Shown here one piece after another: positions 1 through 10,806 of a stretch of DNA of 64,000 nt. Location: positions 26,008 to 90,007 of the forward strand of contig NZ_JARGDK010000011.1 of NCBI RefSeq assembly GCF_029210495.1, read 5' to 3'. Within the stretch, counting starts at the first letter, position 1; each line of letters begins with the position of its first letter. The notes under the pieces are model-generated. The model was given only the letters and a program-made list of their open reading frames with translations, did not search any database and was not told where the DNA came from. The position numbers and the translations under genes were made by a program. This stretch comes from Pseudothioclava nitratireducens (lineage in GTDB: Bacteria > Pseudomonadota > Alphaproteobacteria > Rhodobacterales > Rhodobacteraceae).

Positions 1-470
1 GCGCTTTGGCGCATCCAGACGCCCTCCCGCCCGATCGAGACAGTTTCGCCGCCCGCCGTCGCCCGGTAACGATTGGCCAGCAGGTCATAGCGGTTCGAGG
101 TCGCCGAGACGATCGGATTGCCCGCCGCCACCGCGATCACCCCGAGCAAAAGCGCCACCGTCACCGGCGCCATCAGCATCCGCAGCGCCGAACGCCCCGC
201 CGCGCGGATGACCACCAGTTCCGACGACCGCGCCAGCCCCACGAACAGCACCACCGCCGCCAGCACCGTGATCAGCGGCAGGATATTGTAGAAAGCACTC
301 GGCACCTTGAGCGCCGACAGCTCGGCCAACTCTCCAAGGCTCAGCCCCTTGTCGCCAAAGCGGCGCGCGTCCTCGGCGAGGTTGATCAGGAACAGGATGC
401 CGAAGAACGACCCTGCGACGATGCCGAACGCGCGCAGAAAGCGCCGCGCGATATAGAGAGACAGGATCAT
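1..470 (-). CDS. lptG: LPS export permease LptG (partial, N-terminal part)
   Basis: Only the first 156 codons are present; the gene runs off the left edge. The N-terminus starts MILSLYIARRFLRAFG and continues with hydrophobic segments and the E-L-V-V-I-R-A-A-G-R-S stretch typical of LptF/LptG coupling helices. LptG is an inner-membrane permease of the LptB2FG ABC complex, which extracts lipopolysaccharide for transport to the outer membrane. The start overlaps the stop of the upstream permease gene by four bases (ATGA), so the two are translationally coupled, as expected for lptF-lptG. Telling LptF from LptG rests on gene order and on the upstream sequence. Confidence 0.85.
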   Translation of the reverse strand, partial: MILSLYIARRFLRAFGIVAGSFFGILFLINLAEDARRFGDKGLSLGELAELSALKVPSAFYNILPLITVLAAVVLFVGLARSSELVVIRAAGRSALRMLMAPVTVALLLGVIAVAAGNPIVSATSNRYDLLANRYRATAGGETVSIGREGVWMRQS

Positions 471-1606
471 GCGCCAGCCTCCGCAATCCGGGCCCTGCGT
501 GGCGGTTTCAGACGGCGCGGGCGGCCGGCCAGCCAGGTCACCGCAATCGCAAAGAGAATGCCGGCCAGCGGGGCGACGTAGTGCAGCGGCCAGCGCGTGG
601 GATCGGCGCTCACCGCACTGCCTGCGCTTGTGGCGATGATATTGAGCACGATCAGCGCCACCACCGCGACCCCGATCTGCCGCCACAACCCAAAGCGCGA
701 AAATGACCCCAGCATCAGCAGCGAGAACCCGATCAGCACCGCCGCGGGCGCGAGCATGGGCTGGGCAAAGCGCTCGTGCAGGGCCGCGCGGATCTGCGCA
801 TCCGTGGTGCCGGTCAGGGTGCGGATCGCGGGATCGGCGGAAAGAAGATAGGGCGTCGGCACCTCGTCCACCGCCCGCAGACCGCCATCCGCGGGCGAGA
901 TGAGCGCGCCGATATCATAGGTGAAGCTGGAGAACCGGGTGATCGAAAGCGCCATATCCGCGCTGCGCAACGTCTGCGCCATGCCGTCGAACATCACCAG
1001 CTTCGGCCCGGTCTCGGATTTCACGATCAGCGCGCGCTCGGCAGTGTAATTCGTGCGCCGTGCGGCCGAGCGGCGGTCAGACAGGAACAGGTCCTTCAGC
1101 TCGCCCAGTTCGGTGATCTCACGGATGTAGATCGTCACGCCGCTGATCGGGTGCTGGAAACTGCCCTCGGTCAGAAAGCGGGCGGTGACGTTCTCCGATA
1201 GCTCCGCCTGCCGGTCGGCGAGCCGCGCGCGCGAGGCGGGCACGAGGAAATGCACGAGCGCCGACATCATCAGCGCCACGATCAGCCCCATCGACAGCGT
1301 CGCCACCGACAACCGCCACGGAGAGACTCCGAGCGCCTTCATCACCACGAATTCCGAATCCTGACTGAGCCGGTTGATCGCCGTGACCGTGGCCGCGAAA
1401 GCTGCCACCGGCAGCACCGCCCGGATCACGTTGGGCAGCGTCAGCGCGGTGAATTCCAGCACGACCCATGCCGTCTGGCCATCCGAAATGAGCCGGTCGA
1501 ACAGCTGCACCGCCCGGTTCATCCAATAGACCGACACCAGCACCAGTGCGAAAAAGCCGAAAAGCACCATGAACTGGGACAGCAAATATCTGTCGAGCTG
1601 CTTCAA
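467..1606 (-). CDS. lptF: LPS export permease LptF
   Basis: A 379-residue membrane protein with the YjgP/YjgQ layout: transmembrane helices near residues 10-30, 55-75 and 100-120, a long periplasmic beta-jellyroll region (about 130-260), then three C-terminal helices. The motif S-E-F-V-V-M-K-A-L-G-V-S after helix 2 is the coupling-helix region that contacts LptB. It is the first gene of a leftward pair with lptG. It diverges from pepA across about 165 bases that must hold both promoters; no clear promoter consensus was picked out there. Confidence 0.9.
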   Translation of the reverse strand: MKQLDRYLLSQFMVLFGFFALVLVSVYWMNRAVQLFDRLISDGQTAWVVLEFTALTLPNVIRAVLPVAAFAATVTAINRLSQDSEFVVMKALGVSPWRLSVATLSMGLIVALMMSALVHFLVPASRARLADRQAELSENVTARFLTEGSFQHPISGVTIYIREITELGELKDLFLSDRRSAARRTNYTAERALIVKSETGPKLVMFDGMAQTLRSADMALSITRFSSFTYDIGALISPADGGLRAVDEVPTPYLLSADPAIRTLTGTTDAQIRAALHERFAQPMLAPAAVLIGFSLLMLGSFSRFGLWRQIGVAVVALIVLNIIATSAGSAVSADPTRWPLHYVAPLAGILFAIAVTWLAGRPRRLKPPRRARIAEAGA

Positions 1607-1772
1607 AACCCGTGCATCCCCCCGGATGTTTTTTCCTCTCTAGCGCGTCCGGCCGGTCGGGAAAAGGCCGCCCTGAGCCTGCTTTTCATTTTTGCGCGCC
1701 ACCGCTAGTCTTTGGCCGAAATCCGCCCGCCCGCCGCATCGCGCGCCGGGGCAGGCCAGACCGGAGAGACGC

Positions 1773-3239
<1,467 letters not shown>

Positions 3240-3243
3240 CCCG

Positions 3244-3705
3244 TTGGGCGCGGCCAATTTTTACCACATCACCGAGTCGCCCGTAGAGGAGGTTGTCCGC
3301 AACCTCCTCTCGCGCGCCCACGCGCAGGGCTGGCGGGTCGAGATGCGGGGCCGCGATGCCGGACGGATGGACTGGTTCGATCAGCGGCTCTGGGGCGGCG
3401 GCGACAGTTTCCTGCCCCATGGTCGCGCGGGTGGCCCGCATGACGCGCTGCAACCGATCCTGCTCACCACCGCGCCAGGGACGGAGCCGGTGGAGGCGGT
3501 TCTGTCTGTCGACGGGGCGGAGGTCACGCCCGAGGAAATCGCCGCGCGCGAGCGGGTTTGGATTCTCTTCGACGGCCATGACCAAGCCGCCCTCCAACAC
3601 GCCCGCACGCAATGGAAAGCCCTCACCGCCGCTGGCGCACAGGCCGCCTATTGGGCAGAAGAGGGCGGTCGTTGGGAGAAGAAAGCGGAAAGCGGACCCA
3701 AATGA
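3244..3705 (+). CDS. holC: DNA polymerase III chi subunit
   Basis: A 153-residue protein matching HolC in length and in features such as F-Y-H-I near the N-terminus, M-D-W-F-D-Q-R-L-W and the central F-L-P-H-G-R. Chi links the clamp loader to SSB. The pepA-holC order is common in Proteobacteria. The best start is TTG (giving MGAANFYH). No ATG or GTG fits as well, so translation may depend on coupling to pepA four bases upstream. The stop overlaps the next start as ATGA. Confidence 0.85.
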   Translation: MGAANFYHITESPVEEVVRNLLSRAHAQGWRVEMRGRDAGRMDWFDQRLWGGGDSFLPHGRAGGPHDALQPILLTTAPGTEPVEAVLSVDGAEVTPEEIAARERVWILFDGHDQAALQHARTQWKALTAAGAQAAYWAEEGGRWEKKAESGPK

Positions 3706-4250
3706 GCCAGGTCGAGATCTGCAGCGGATATGCCGGGCGCGAAGCGGCCCTGTCAGAGCTGTTTCGGACGACCTTCACCGCATCCGAAGGGCCGCAGGAA
3801 GGGGCGCTCCTTGGCGATTTTGTGGCGGATCTGATGCGAGAGACACCGCCCGACGATGTGCGCGCCTTTTGCATGAGCGAGGCTGAGGCGCTTGTGGCGG
3901 GCGTGTTCTTCACGCCGCTGCGCTACGCGCAGGACGACCGGCAGGTGTGGCTGCTCTCGCCGATGGCAGTGCGCCCGGATCGCCAGGGTCAGGGGTTGGG
4001 GCAGCGCCTGATCCGCCATGCGCTCGACAGTTTGCACAAGGCAGGTGCCGACATCGTGCTCAGCTACGGCGATCCGGCCTTTTACGGGCGGGTCGGATTC
4101 GCGCCCGTGACCGCAGCGCAGGCCGCGCCGCCGCATCGGCTTTCGATGCCGCAGGGCTGGATCGGTCAGGCGCTTGGTGCCGTGTCCTTCACGCCGCTGA
4201 CCGGAGAGGCACGCTGCGTCCCCGCCTTTGATCGTCCGGAGCTTTGGTAG
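3702..4250 (+). CDS. GNAT family N-acetyltransferase
   Basis: A 182-residue acetyl-CoA-dependent transferase. The acetyl-CoA-binding segment R-P-D-R-Q-G-Q-G-L-G-Q-R-L-I (about residues 88-101) and the A-F-Y-G-R-V-G-F motif near 125 are like the YhbS group of GNAT proteins. The ATG at 3702 overlaps the holC stop (ATGA), so it is co-expressed with pepA-holC. The substrate cannot be told from sequence. Confidence 0.85.
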   Translation: MSQVEICSGYAGREAALSELFRTTFTASEGPQEGALLGDFVADLMRETPPDDVRAFCMSEAEALVAGVFFTPLRYAQDDRQVWLLSPMAVRPDRQGQGLGQRLIRHALDSLHKAGADIVLSYGDPAFYGRVGFAPVTAAQAAPPHRLSMPQGWIGQALGAVSFTPLTGEARCVPAFDRPELW

Positions 4251-4253
4251 CCC

Positions 4254-5069
4254 TCACCGCAGCCGCGAAGGCTCCAGCACCAGAACCGTAGGTTTGCGCG
4301 GCAGCGTGCGCAGCGAGACGATCACATCGCTCTGCAAGGGCCGCTCGACCTCGAATTCCGCCGCCATCCCGTCGAGGAATCGTTGCAGCGTGGGCTCTCC
4401 GAACCAGTGCATCGGGATCACGATGGAGCTGCGCAGGCGCTTGAGCATACGGATCATGGTCTCCTGATCGACCGTCATCGAGCCATCCACCGCAGCCATC
4501 ACCACATCAAGCCGCCCAAGTGCCGCATATTGCGCGTCGTCCAGCTCGTGATGCAGATGGCCCAAATGCCCGATGCAAAGCCCCGCCACTTCGAACACGA
4601 AGATCGAGTTGCCGTTCTCCTCGACCCCGCCATAAGAGCGGATATCGGTCGTGACATTGCGGATCAGCATTTCGCCCAGATCGACGTAATGCTCGGCGGC
4701 GATGCCATATTGGTCGCTCCACCCCCGCAGCGCCTGCGCCCCTTCGGGCGGATCGGTCGTCCAATGGCTCGAATGGGCGTGGTTCATCGTCACGACATCG
4801 GGGGTGAAGCGCGAGCCGCCGACCCAGCCGTTGTAATCGGTAATCGCACTCAGCCCGCCCTCGGTCTGCAAGAGAAACATCGAATGGTCGATGTAATGAA
4901 GCCGCACCGAGTGCTCGGGCACCGGTTCGGTCCAGGAGGCCTTGTGCAGATAGGTGATGCCCGGCGCAGCATCGGCCATCGCTATGCAATGGCTCATCTG
5001 GCGGGTCTGTGCTTCGGCCCCGGTCCCGAAGACCAATACGGCAGCGGCAATGGCAAGCAGTCGGATCAT
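4254..5069 (-). CDS. exported MBL-fold metallo-hydrolase-like protein
   Basis: A 271-residue protein with a signal peptide (MIRLLAIAAAVLVFGTGAEA). The core resembles the beta-lactamase-fold UlaG-like group: a short strand with D-H-S-M, then D-Y-N-G, M-N-H-A-H-S-S-H (a metal-ligand-like histidine cluster), I-G-H-L-G-H-L-H-H and a late P-M-H-W-F. The start at 5069 is preferred over the one at 5090 because GGGGAG lies just upstream and the signal peptide then begins cleanly. The histidines support a metal site in the periplasm; the substrate is unknown. It converges on the GNAT gene with three bases between the stops. Confidence 0.78.
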   Translation of the reverse strand: MIRLLAIAAAVLVFGTGAEAQTRQMSHCIAMADAAPGITYLHKASWTEPVPEHSVRLHYIDHSMFLLQTEGGLSAITDYNGWVGGSRFTPDVVTMNHAHSSHWTTDPPEGAQALRGWSDQYGIAAEHYVDLGEMLIRNVTTDIRSYGGVEENGNSIFVFEVAGLCIGHLGHLHHELDDAQYAALGRLDVVMAAVDGSMTVDQETMIRMLKRLRSSIVIPMHWFGEPTLQRFLDGMAAEFEVERPLQSDVIVSLRTLPRKPTVLVLEPSRLR

Positions 5070-5194
5070 GGCGGCTCCCCTTTTGACCAAGCCTAACCCG
5101 AGGTGAACGACGCGCGGCTCACTTCGCCGTGAGGCTGCGCTTTTCTTTGCGGGCGTTTGGGTCTATCAGCCCGTTGCACCCACAGGAGACCGCG

Positions 5195-6322
5195 ATGAGC
5201 AGGTTTAGCTTCACCCTCAACGCCACCGATGGCGCGGCGCGCACCGGCGTCATCTCGACCCCGCGTGGGGAAATCCGCACGCCCGCCTTCATGCCCGTGG
5301 GGACGGCGGCGACCGTGAAGGCGATGATGCCGGAATCGGTGGCGGCGACCGGGGCGGATATTCTTTTGGGGAACACCTACCACCTGATGCTGCGCCCCAC
5401 CGCCGAGCGGATCGCGCGGCTCGGCGGGCTGCACAAATTCATGAACTGGCAAAAGCCGATCCTCACCGATAGCGGCGGGTTTCAGGTCATGAGCCTCGCG
5501 AGCCTGCGCAAGCTGACCGAAGAGGGTGTGCGCTTCTCCTCGCATATCGACGGCTCGAAACACATGCTGTCGCCCGAGCGCTCGATGGAGATCCAGAAGC
5601 TTTTGGGCTCGGATATCGTGATGTGCTTCGACGAGTGCCCCGCGCTCCCTGCGACCGAGGAAGAGGTCGCCAAATCCATGCGGCTCTCGATGCGATGGGC
5701 GCAGCGCTCCAAGGACGCGTTCGGCGACCGCCCGGGCCATGCGCTCTTCGGGATCATGCAAGGCGGCGTGACGCCGGACCTGCGCGAAGAAAGCGCCAAG
5801 GCCCTGATCGAGATCGGATTTGACGGTTACGCAGTCGGCGGCCTCGCCGTGGGCGAGGGGCAAGAGGCGATGTTTGGCGTGCTCGACTACGCGCCGGGTT
5901 TCTTGCCCCAGGACAAGCCGCGCTACCTGATGGGCGTGGGCAAGCCCGACGATATCGTGGGCGCTGTTGAGCGCGGTATCGACATGATGGATTGTGTGCT
6001 GCCGTCGCGCTCGGGCCGGACCGGGCAGGCATGGACCCGGCGCGGTCAGGTCAACATCAAGAACGCCCGTCACGCAGACGACCCGCGCCCGCTGGACGAG
6101 CACTGCACCTGCCCGGCCTGCCGCAATTATTCCCGCGCCTATCTGCACCACGTCTTCCGCGCGCAGGAGATGATCTCGGGCATGCTACTGACCTGGCATA
6201 ACCTGCATTACTATCAGGAACTGATGCAGGGCCTGCGGGATGCCATCGCAGCCGGGCAACTCTCGAAATTCGTGGCAGAATTCCACGCCATGCGCGCGAT
6301 GGGCGATATCGAGCCTGTCTGA
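5195..6322 (+). CDS. tgt: tRNA-guanine transglycosylase (Tgt)
   Basis: A 375-residue enzyme that exchanges the wobble guanine of GUN-anticodon tRNAs for preQ1 in queuosine synthesis. Hallmarks are [20 protein letters not shown] and the zinc ligands C-T-C-P-A-C followed by the Y-L-H-H histidine. The length is normal. The ATG at 5195 has AGGAG upstream. The gene diverges from the MBL-fold gene. It is followed by a large palindromic element that probably ends the transcript. No other queuosine genes lie next to it. Confidence 0.95.
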   Translation: MSRFSFTLNATDGAARTGVISTPRGEIRTPAFMPVGTAATVKAMMPESVAATGADILLGNTYHLMLRPTAERIARLGGLHKFMNWQKPILTDSGGFQVMSLASLRKLTEEGVRFSSHIDGSKHMLSPERSMEIQKLLGSDIVMCFDECPALPATEEEVAKSMRLSMRWAQRSKDAFGDRPGHALFGIMQGGVTPDLREESAKALIEIGFDGYAVGGLAVGEGQEAMFGVLDYAPGFLPQDKPRYLMGVGKPDDIVGAVERGIDMMDCVLPSRSGRTGQAWTRRGQVNIKNARHADDPRPLDEHCTCPACRNYSRAYLHHVFRAQEMISGMLLTWHNLHYYQELMQGLRDAIAAGQLSKFVAEFHAMRAMGDIEPV

Positions 6323-6332
6323 GCGTGCAAAA

Positions 6333-6468
6333 GGGGGCGCTGCCCCCTCTGGCGCTTCGCGCCATTCACCCCCGGGATATTTGACGCGATTGGAGCCCAC
6401 AGAGGTTCAGGCTTTCCAATCGCTCCAAATATCCCGGGGGAGCCCGCAGGCCGGGGGCAGAGCCCCCG
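6333..6468. repeat. nested palindromic intergenic element
   Basis: Lies between the convergent stops of tgt and the M32 gene. A short hairpin (GGGGGC-GCT-GCCCCC, 6333-6347) is followed by a 25-base arm starting CCCCCGGGATATTT (6369-6393). Its near-perfect reverse complement is at 6416-6440, and a second short hairpin (GGGGGC-AGA-GCCCCC) at 6453-6467. It likely acts as a bidirectional terminator. A related half-element lies at 13967-14010 inside a gene, so this is a dispersed repeat family. Confidence 0.8.
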
Positions 6469-6475
6469 ACCGCGT

Positions 6476-7942
6476 TCACAGCCCGTAGATTGCGCCGAAT
6501 TTGGTCTCGAGATAGTCGAGGAGCGGCTCTTCGGTCGGAGGGAAGCCGCAGGCATGGGCGATGGTGTCGCGCGGCGTGCGCAAGCCGCCGTGACGCTGAA
6601 GGTTCGCGCGCAGCCAGTCGGTTGCCGGTTTCGCATCGCCCTGCGCGAGGCCCGCGTCGATCCCGGGCACTGCCGCGCGCATCGCCTGATTGAGGCAGCC
6701 CGCATAGACATTGCCAAGGCTGTAGGTCGGGAAATAGCCAAAGAGCCCGACCGACCAGTGCACGTCTTGCAGGAAGCCCTGCGACGGGCGCTCGACGCGG
6801 GTGCCAAAATCATTTTCGAAGCGGGCATTCCACGCCTCTTCCAGATCGGCCACTTCGAGCCGCCCCGCAATCAGCTCACGTTCGAGGTCGAAGCGCAGCA
6901 TGACATGGAGGTTGTAGCTCAGTTCGTCGGCCTCGGTGCGGATATGGCCCGAGCCCACACGGTTGACGATCGCGTGGAAGCTCTCGGCATCGGCCACGCC
7001 GAAATCGCCGAACATCTCGACCATGCGCGTGTAGAGCCAGCCCGTGAAGGCGGCTGAGCGTCCGAGTTGGTTCTCGTAGATGCGGCTCTGGCTTTCATGC
7101 ACGCCCATCGAGACCCCGGCGCCCAGCGGCGTGAACAGGTAGTCGGGGTCGATGCCCTGTTCGTAGCAAGCGTGGCCTACCTCGTGGATCGTCGAGTAGA
7201 TGCAGTTGAACGGGTCGGTCTCGGCGACGCGGGTGGTGATGCGCACGTCATTGCCACCGCCCGAGGAGAACGGGTGCACCGCCATGTCGAGCCGCCCGCG
7301 GGTCCAGTCATAGCCGAAGGCGGTTGCGCAGATCTTGGCGAGGCGCAGCTGGCCGTTTTCGGGGAAGATATGGTCAAGGGCGGCGGGTGCGGGCTGTCCC
7401 AGAACCTTGTCACGCAGGGCGACAAGCCGGGGGCGCATCCGGTCGAACATGGCCGCGATCTCGGCGGCCTTGGCGCCCGGTTCGTAATCGTCGAGCAGCG
7501 CGTCATAAAGATCGCCCTCGGAGAGGCAGGTTGCTTCCTCGCGCTTGAGGTCCACGACCTGTTTCAGCGTCGGCAGGAAATCGGTCGGCGCCTCATTCGC
7601 GCGGGCTTCGGCCCAGATGCCCTGGGCCAGAGAGGTCAGTCGCGCCAGTTCCGCCGCCAGACGCGCGGGGATGCGCGTATTGCGGTTATAGCTGCGTCCG
7701 ATCAGGTCGAGGATGCGCCCGCCCGCCAGATCGGGCGCCTCGGCGCGTGCGAGCCAATCCTCGATCCGGGGATCGGTGCGGCGCGCATGCAGCACGGCCT
7801 CCAGCGCGCCGATCTCCTCGGCGCGTTGCTCGCCCGCGCCGCGCGGCATCATCGTCTCCTGATCCCAGCCAAGACGCCCCGCGATGGCCGCCAGCGCTTC
7901 GGTTTCCCGCTGAAAGGCGGTCAGGTCCTCAAAGGCATTCAT
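6476..7942 (-). CDS. M32 family metallocarboxypeptidase
   Basis: A 488-residue cytosolic zinc carboxypeptidase of the Taq/Pfu type. The M32 signatures appear in order: H-P-F, D-V-R-I-T-T, H-E-V-G-H (zinc site and catalytic Glu), H-E-S-Q-S-R, I-R-T-E-A-D and G-F-L-Q-D-V-H-W. It releases C-terminal residues from peptides. The start overlaps the stop of the heme A synthase gene as ATGA, so the two are coupled, though no functional link is evident. Confidence 0.93.
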   Translation of the reverse strand: MNAFEDLTAFQRETEALAAIAGRLGWDQETMMPRGAGEQRAEEIGALEAVLHARRTDPRIEDWLARAEAPDLAGGRILDLIGRSYNRNTRIPARLAAELARLTSLAQGIWAEARANEAPTDFLPTLKQVVDLKREEATCLSEGDLYDALLDDYEPGAKAAEIAAMFDRMRPRLVALRDKVLGQPAPAALDHIFPENGQLRLAKICATAFGYDWTRGRLDMAVHPFSSGGGNDVRITTRVAETDPFNCIYSTIHEVGHACYEQGIDPDYLFTPLGAGVSMGVHESQSRIYENQLGRSAAFTGWLYTRMVEMFGDFGVADAESFHAIVNRVGSGHIRTEADELSYNLHVMLRFDLERELIAGRLEVADLEEAWNARFENDFGTRVERPSQGFLQDVHWSVGLFGYFPTYSLGNVYAGCLNQAMRAAVPGIDAGLAQGDAKPATDWLRANLQRHGGLRTPRDTIAHACGFPPTEEPLLDYLETKFGAIYGL

Positions 7943-9087
7943 TTCGCGCTCCCCCGGATGGATTGGACAATCGGATAGCGTGCGAGCAGCCGCGCACGGA
8001 TGATCAGCACCCAGAGCACCACCGCTCCGAGCTGGTGGATCAGCCCCAGATGCAGGGGGGCCGCGTGCATCACGGTGACGATCCCCAGTACGACCTGCAA
8101 GAGCAGCATCGCGCCGACCCAGCTAAAGGCGGTTTGCGTCGTGACATGCGAGGACCGGCGTCCCTTGAGAACCGCCATCACGCCGAAAGCCAGAAGCGCA
8201 TAGCCGACCATCCGGTGGATGAACTGCACGAGCGCCGGGTTCTCAAAGAAATTCTTCCAGAGCGGTTCGAGGTTGAAGGCATCCGAGGGGAAGAACTCGC
8301 CCCCCATCAGCGGCCAGTCGATATAGCCGCGCCCGGCGTCGATCCCGGCCACCAGCGCGCCGAGAACGATCTGGAGGAAGGCGAAATGCATCAATCCGGT
8401 GCCAAGCCCGAACAGCCGCGCCTCGCCGACGCGGCGGGCCTGCAACAGCTCTGCCTCGGAGCGGCTGAGCAGCAGCGCATACCATGTGATGAGGCCGAGG
8501 ATCGCGAAGGCCAGCCCCAGATGCACGGCCAGCCGATAGGAGGCGACCGAAACCATTCGACCCTCCAGCCCCGAGGACACCATCCACCAACCAATAGCGC
8601 CTTGCAGCCCGCCCAGCACGCCTAGGCCGAGCAAGCGCCCGGTCCAGCCCGTGGGGATGCGTTTCGTCACCAGGAAGCCAAGGAAGCCCACCGCCCAGAC
8701 CAGACCGATGACACGGCCAAGCTGGCGGTGCCCCCATTCCCACCAGAAGATGCCCTTGAATTCCTCAAGGGTCATGTTCGGGTTCATTAGCTCAAATTGC
8801 GGAATTTGCTGGTATTTCTCGAACTCGACCTGCCAGGCGCTCTCTGACATCGGGGGCAGGGCGCCGGTGATCGGTTTCCACTCGGTGATCGAGAGGCCGG
8901 AATCGGTGAGCCGTGTCGCGCCGCCCACAAGGATCATCGCCCAGACCATCGCAAACAGCACCAGAAGCCAGAGCCGGATCGCCTTGCGCGCCCCGCGCGG
9001 GCGGGTGTCGATCATGCCGCCCTTGGGTTCAGCGGGCCGGGTGTCGCCGCTTGCGACCTCTTCGAAAATGCTGCGTTTCTGGCTCAT
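7939..9087 (-). CDS. ctaA: heme A synthase (CtaA/Cox15)
   Basis: A 382-residue inner-membrane protein with about eight transmembrane helices in two similar four-helix halves. G-G-A-T-R-L-T-D-S-G-L-S and W-E-W-G-H-R-Q-L-G-R lie in the first half, and F-I-H-R-M-V-G-Y and L-H-L-G-L-I-H-Q-L in the second; the histidines are the heme ligands. It oxidises the C8 methyl of heme O to give heme A for cytochrome aa3 oxidases. The start at 9087 (MSQKRSIFEE) has AGGAG upstream and is preferred over the longer form. No ctaB or oxidase subunits are nearby. Confidence 0.93.
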   Translation of the reverse strand: MSQKRSIFEEVASGDTRPAEPKGGMIDTRPRGARKAIRLWLLVLFAMVWAMILVGGATRLTDSGLSITEWKPITGALPPMSESAWQVEFEKYQQIPQFELMNPNMTLEEFKGIFWWEWGHRQLGRVIGLVWAVGFLGFLVTKRIPTGWTGRLLGLGVLGGLQGAIGWWMVSSGLEGRMVSVASYRLAVHLGLAFAILGLITWYALLLSRSEAELLQARRVGEARLFGLGTGLMHFAFLQIVLGALVAGIDAGRGYIDWPLMGGEFFPSDAFNLEPLWKNFFENPALVQFIHRMVGYALLAFGVMAVLKGRRSSHVTTQTAFSWVGAMLLLQVVLGIVTVMHAAPLHLGLIHQLGAVVLWVLIIRARLLARYPIVQSIRGSAK

Positions 9088-9167
9088 CGGGCTCTCCTTG
9101 TCGCGGCTCAAACTAGGCGCGGGGCGGGCGGCGTTCAAGCGGATTGCGCCGGGGTTCGGCCTTGGGG

Positions 9168-9938
9168 TCAGCGCGGGGCAAGCCGGGCCATGTCGGGCAG
9201 GTCAAAGACCTCCCGGCCCACAGCGCCGCCGCGCAGATCGGCCAACGCCGCCAGCACCGCATCGCGCCCGCCATGCACCTCCATCCAGATCAGCACGCCA
9301 CAGGCCGCACGGGCATAAAGCGCGGGGTCGGTGCCGCCTGCGCGCCGAAACGCCGTGAGGCCCTCGATCAGCCCGGTGGGCGGCGCGAGGCAGCGCGTAT
9401 GTCCCACGCCGTCAAGCATATAGCGCGCATCATCGGAGGCGACGACGGCCAGACCCTCGTTGAACCACGCGGGCACCTTGCGCCGGAACAGCGCCCAATA
9501 GCCCGCGCGCTGATTGAACTCGGCATGGCTGAACTCATGCGCGATGATCGTGGGGTTGAGCCCGCGCGGGGCGAGCCGCAGCACCGAGACGAAGGGCGTG
9601 CCATAGGTCATCGCGGCGGCGGTGCCAGCACCCTGACCCTCGCCGCCAAGCCGCTGATTGCAGGCGAGCGTCTTGCACGCGACCAGCTTCACATTCGCAT
9701 CGAAGGCGCCATAGAAGCGCGCGATCCGTGCCCGCGCCGTGTCGATGTCGCGCAAAAGCTGGGCGGTTTCGGCCTCCGAGAAGGCCGCCTCGACCATCAC
9801 GCCCGGCGCGATCGTGCGAAAGCCCATCCGCTCGGGATAGGCGGCCACGCGCAGCGTCGGCACGAAATACATCAGCGCCACCGCGCCCAGAATGGCGCCG
9901 GCGAGAATGGCCAGAAGGGAAATCCGCAGGTTGCTCAT
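9168..9938 (-). CDS. membrane-anchored HEXXH metallopeptidase-like protein
   Basis: A 256-residue protein with one N-terminal hydrophobic segment (signal anchor), then a zinc-peptidase-like core: H-E-F-S-H fits HEXXH and W-F-N-E-G-L-A about 30 residues later fits the gluzincin third ligand. Four cysteines may form disulfides, consistent with the periplasm. The M-S-N-L-R-I-S start is chosen because the upstream extension is arginine-rich and would block the anchor; its ribosome site is weak. The substrate is unknown. Confidence 0.7.
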   Translation of the reverse strand: MSNLRISLLAILAGAILGAVALMYFVPTLRVAAYPERMGFRTIAPGVMVEAAFSEAETAQLLRDIDTARARIARFYGAFDANVKLVACKTLACNQRLGGEGQGAGTAAAMTYGTPFVSVLRLAPRGLNPTIIAHEFSHAEFNQRAGYWALFRRKVPAWFNEGLAVVASDDARYMLDGVGHTRCLAPPTGLIEGLTAFRRAGGTDPALYARAACGVLIWMEVHGGRDAVLAALADLRGGAVGREVFDLPDMARLAPR

Positions 9939-9978
9939 CGGCCCAAGATGGGGCGGGCGGGCGCGGCGGGCAACGCGC

Positions 9979-10713
9979 TTATTGGTCGCGCGGGCGCAAA
10001 AGCTGGCGCAACGCACCGTGGAGCGTCTGCACCTCCGCCCGTGTCATCCCGAACCGCGTCCACATATTGCGCATGTTGCGCTTCATCATCGCGGCCTTGT
10101 GCGGCGGGAAGAAGAACCCGGCCTCTTCGAGCCGCTCCTCGAAATGATCGCCAAGCTTCTCGATCTCGGTTTGGTTGGCGGGATCGAACCCCGCGAGCCC
10201 CGGATCGACGGGCACCGCATCAAGCGTATGGCGGGAGTATTCGTAGGCCGTGAGTAGCACGGCCTGACCCAGGTTGAGCGAGAAGAACTCGGGGTTCACC
10301 GGCACGGTGATGATCGCATTGGCACGGGTGATGTCGTCATTCTCAAGCCCGGTCCGCTCGGGGCCAAAGAGGATGCCGACCTTCTGGCCCGCCTTGATCC
10401 GGGCGCGGGCCTCGGTCATGGCCGCCTCGGGCGTGTAGATTGGTTTGGGCAATTCGCGCCCGCGCGCTGTGGTTGCAAAGACGAAATCGCAATCCGCGAC
10501 CGCGCCCGCCACGTCCGCGAACACACCCGCATGATCGAGCACCCGGCTCGCCGCGCCTGACGCCATCGCCACCGCCCGCGGATTAGGCCAGCCGTCCCGC
10601 GGATCGACGATCCGCATCCGCGTCAGCCCGAAATTCAACATCGCGCGCGCAGCGGCGCCGATATTCTCGCCCATCTGCGGGCGCACGAGGATGATCGCGG
10701 GTTGGTCGGTCAT
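9979..10713 (-). CDS. trmJ: tRNA methyltransferase of the SpoU/TrmJ family
   Basis: A 244-residue SPOUT-fold SAM methyltransferase. The motifs are V-R-P-Q-M-G-E-N-I-G-A-A-A-R-A-M, G-I-L-F-G-P-E-R-T-G-L and S-L-N-L-G-Q-A-V, the trefoil-knot motifs of the TrmJ group, which 2'-O-methylates position 32 of several tRNAs. The C-terminal tail is basic and helical, as usual. It is divergent from the ThiE-like gene and followed leftward by the metallopeptidase-like gene after 40 bases. Confidence 0.87.
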   Translation of the reverse strand: MTDQPAIILVRPQMGENIGAAARAMLNFGLTRMRIVDPRDGWPNPRAVAMASGAASRVLDHAGVFADVAGAVADCDFVFATTARGRELPKPIYTPEAAMTEARARIKAGQKVGILFGPERTGLENDDITRANAIITVPVNPEFFSLNLGQAVLLTAYEYSRHTLDAVPVDPGLAGFDPANQTEIEKLGDHFEERLEEAGFFFPPHKAAMMKRNMRNMWTRFGMTRAEVQTLHGALRQLLRPRDQ

Positions 10714-10806
10714 GGGCTCTCCTTTGCCCCTGCCATAAGGGCGCGCAAGCCCACTGGCAAGGGCGCGGCGCTTGCGCTAGAAGGCGGCAAAGCGAAAGGA
10801 AGCCCC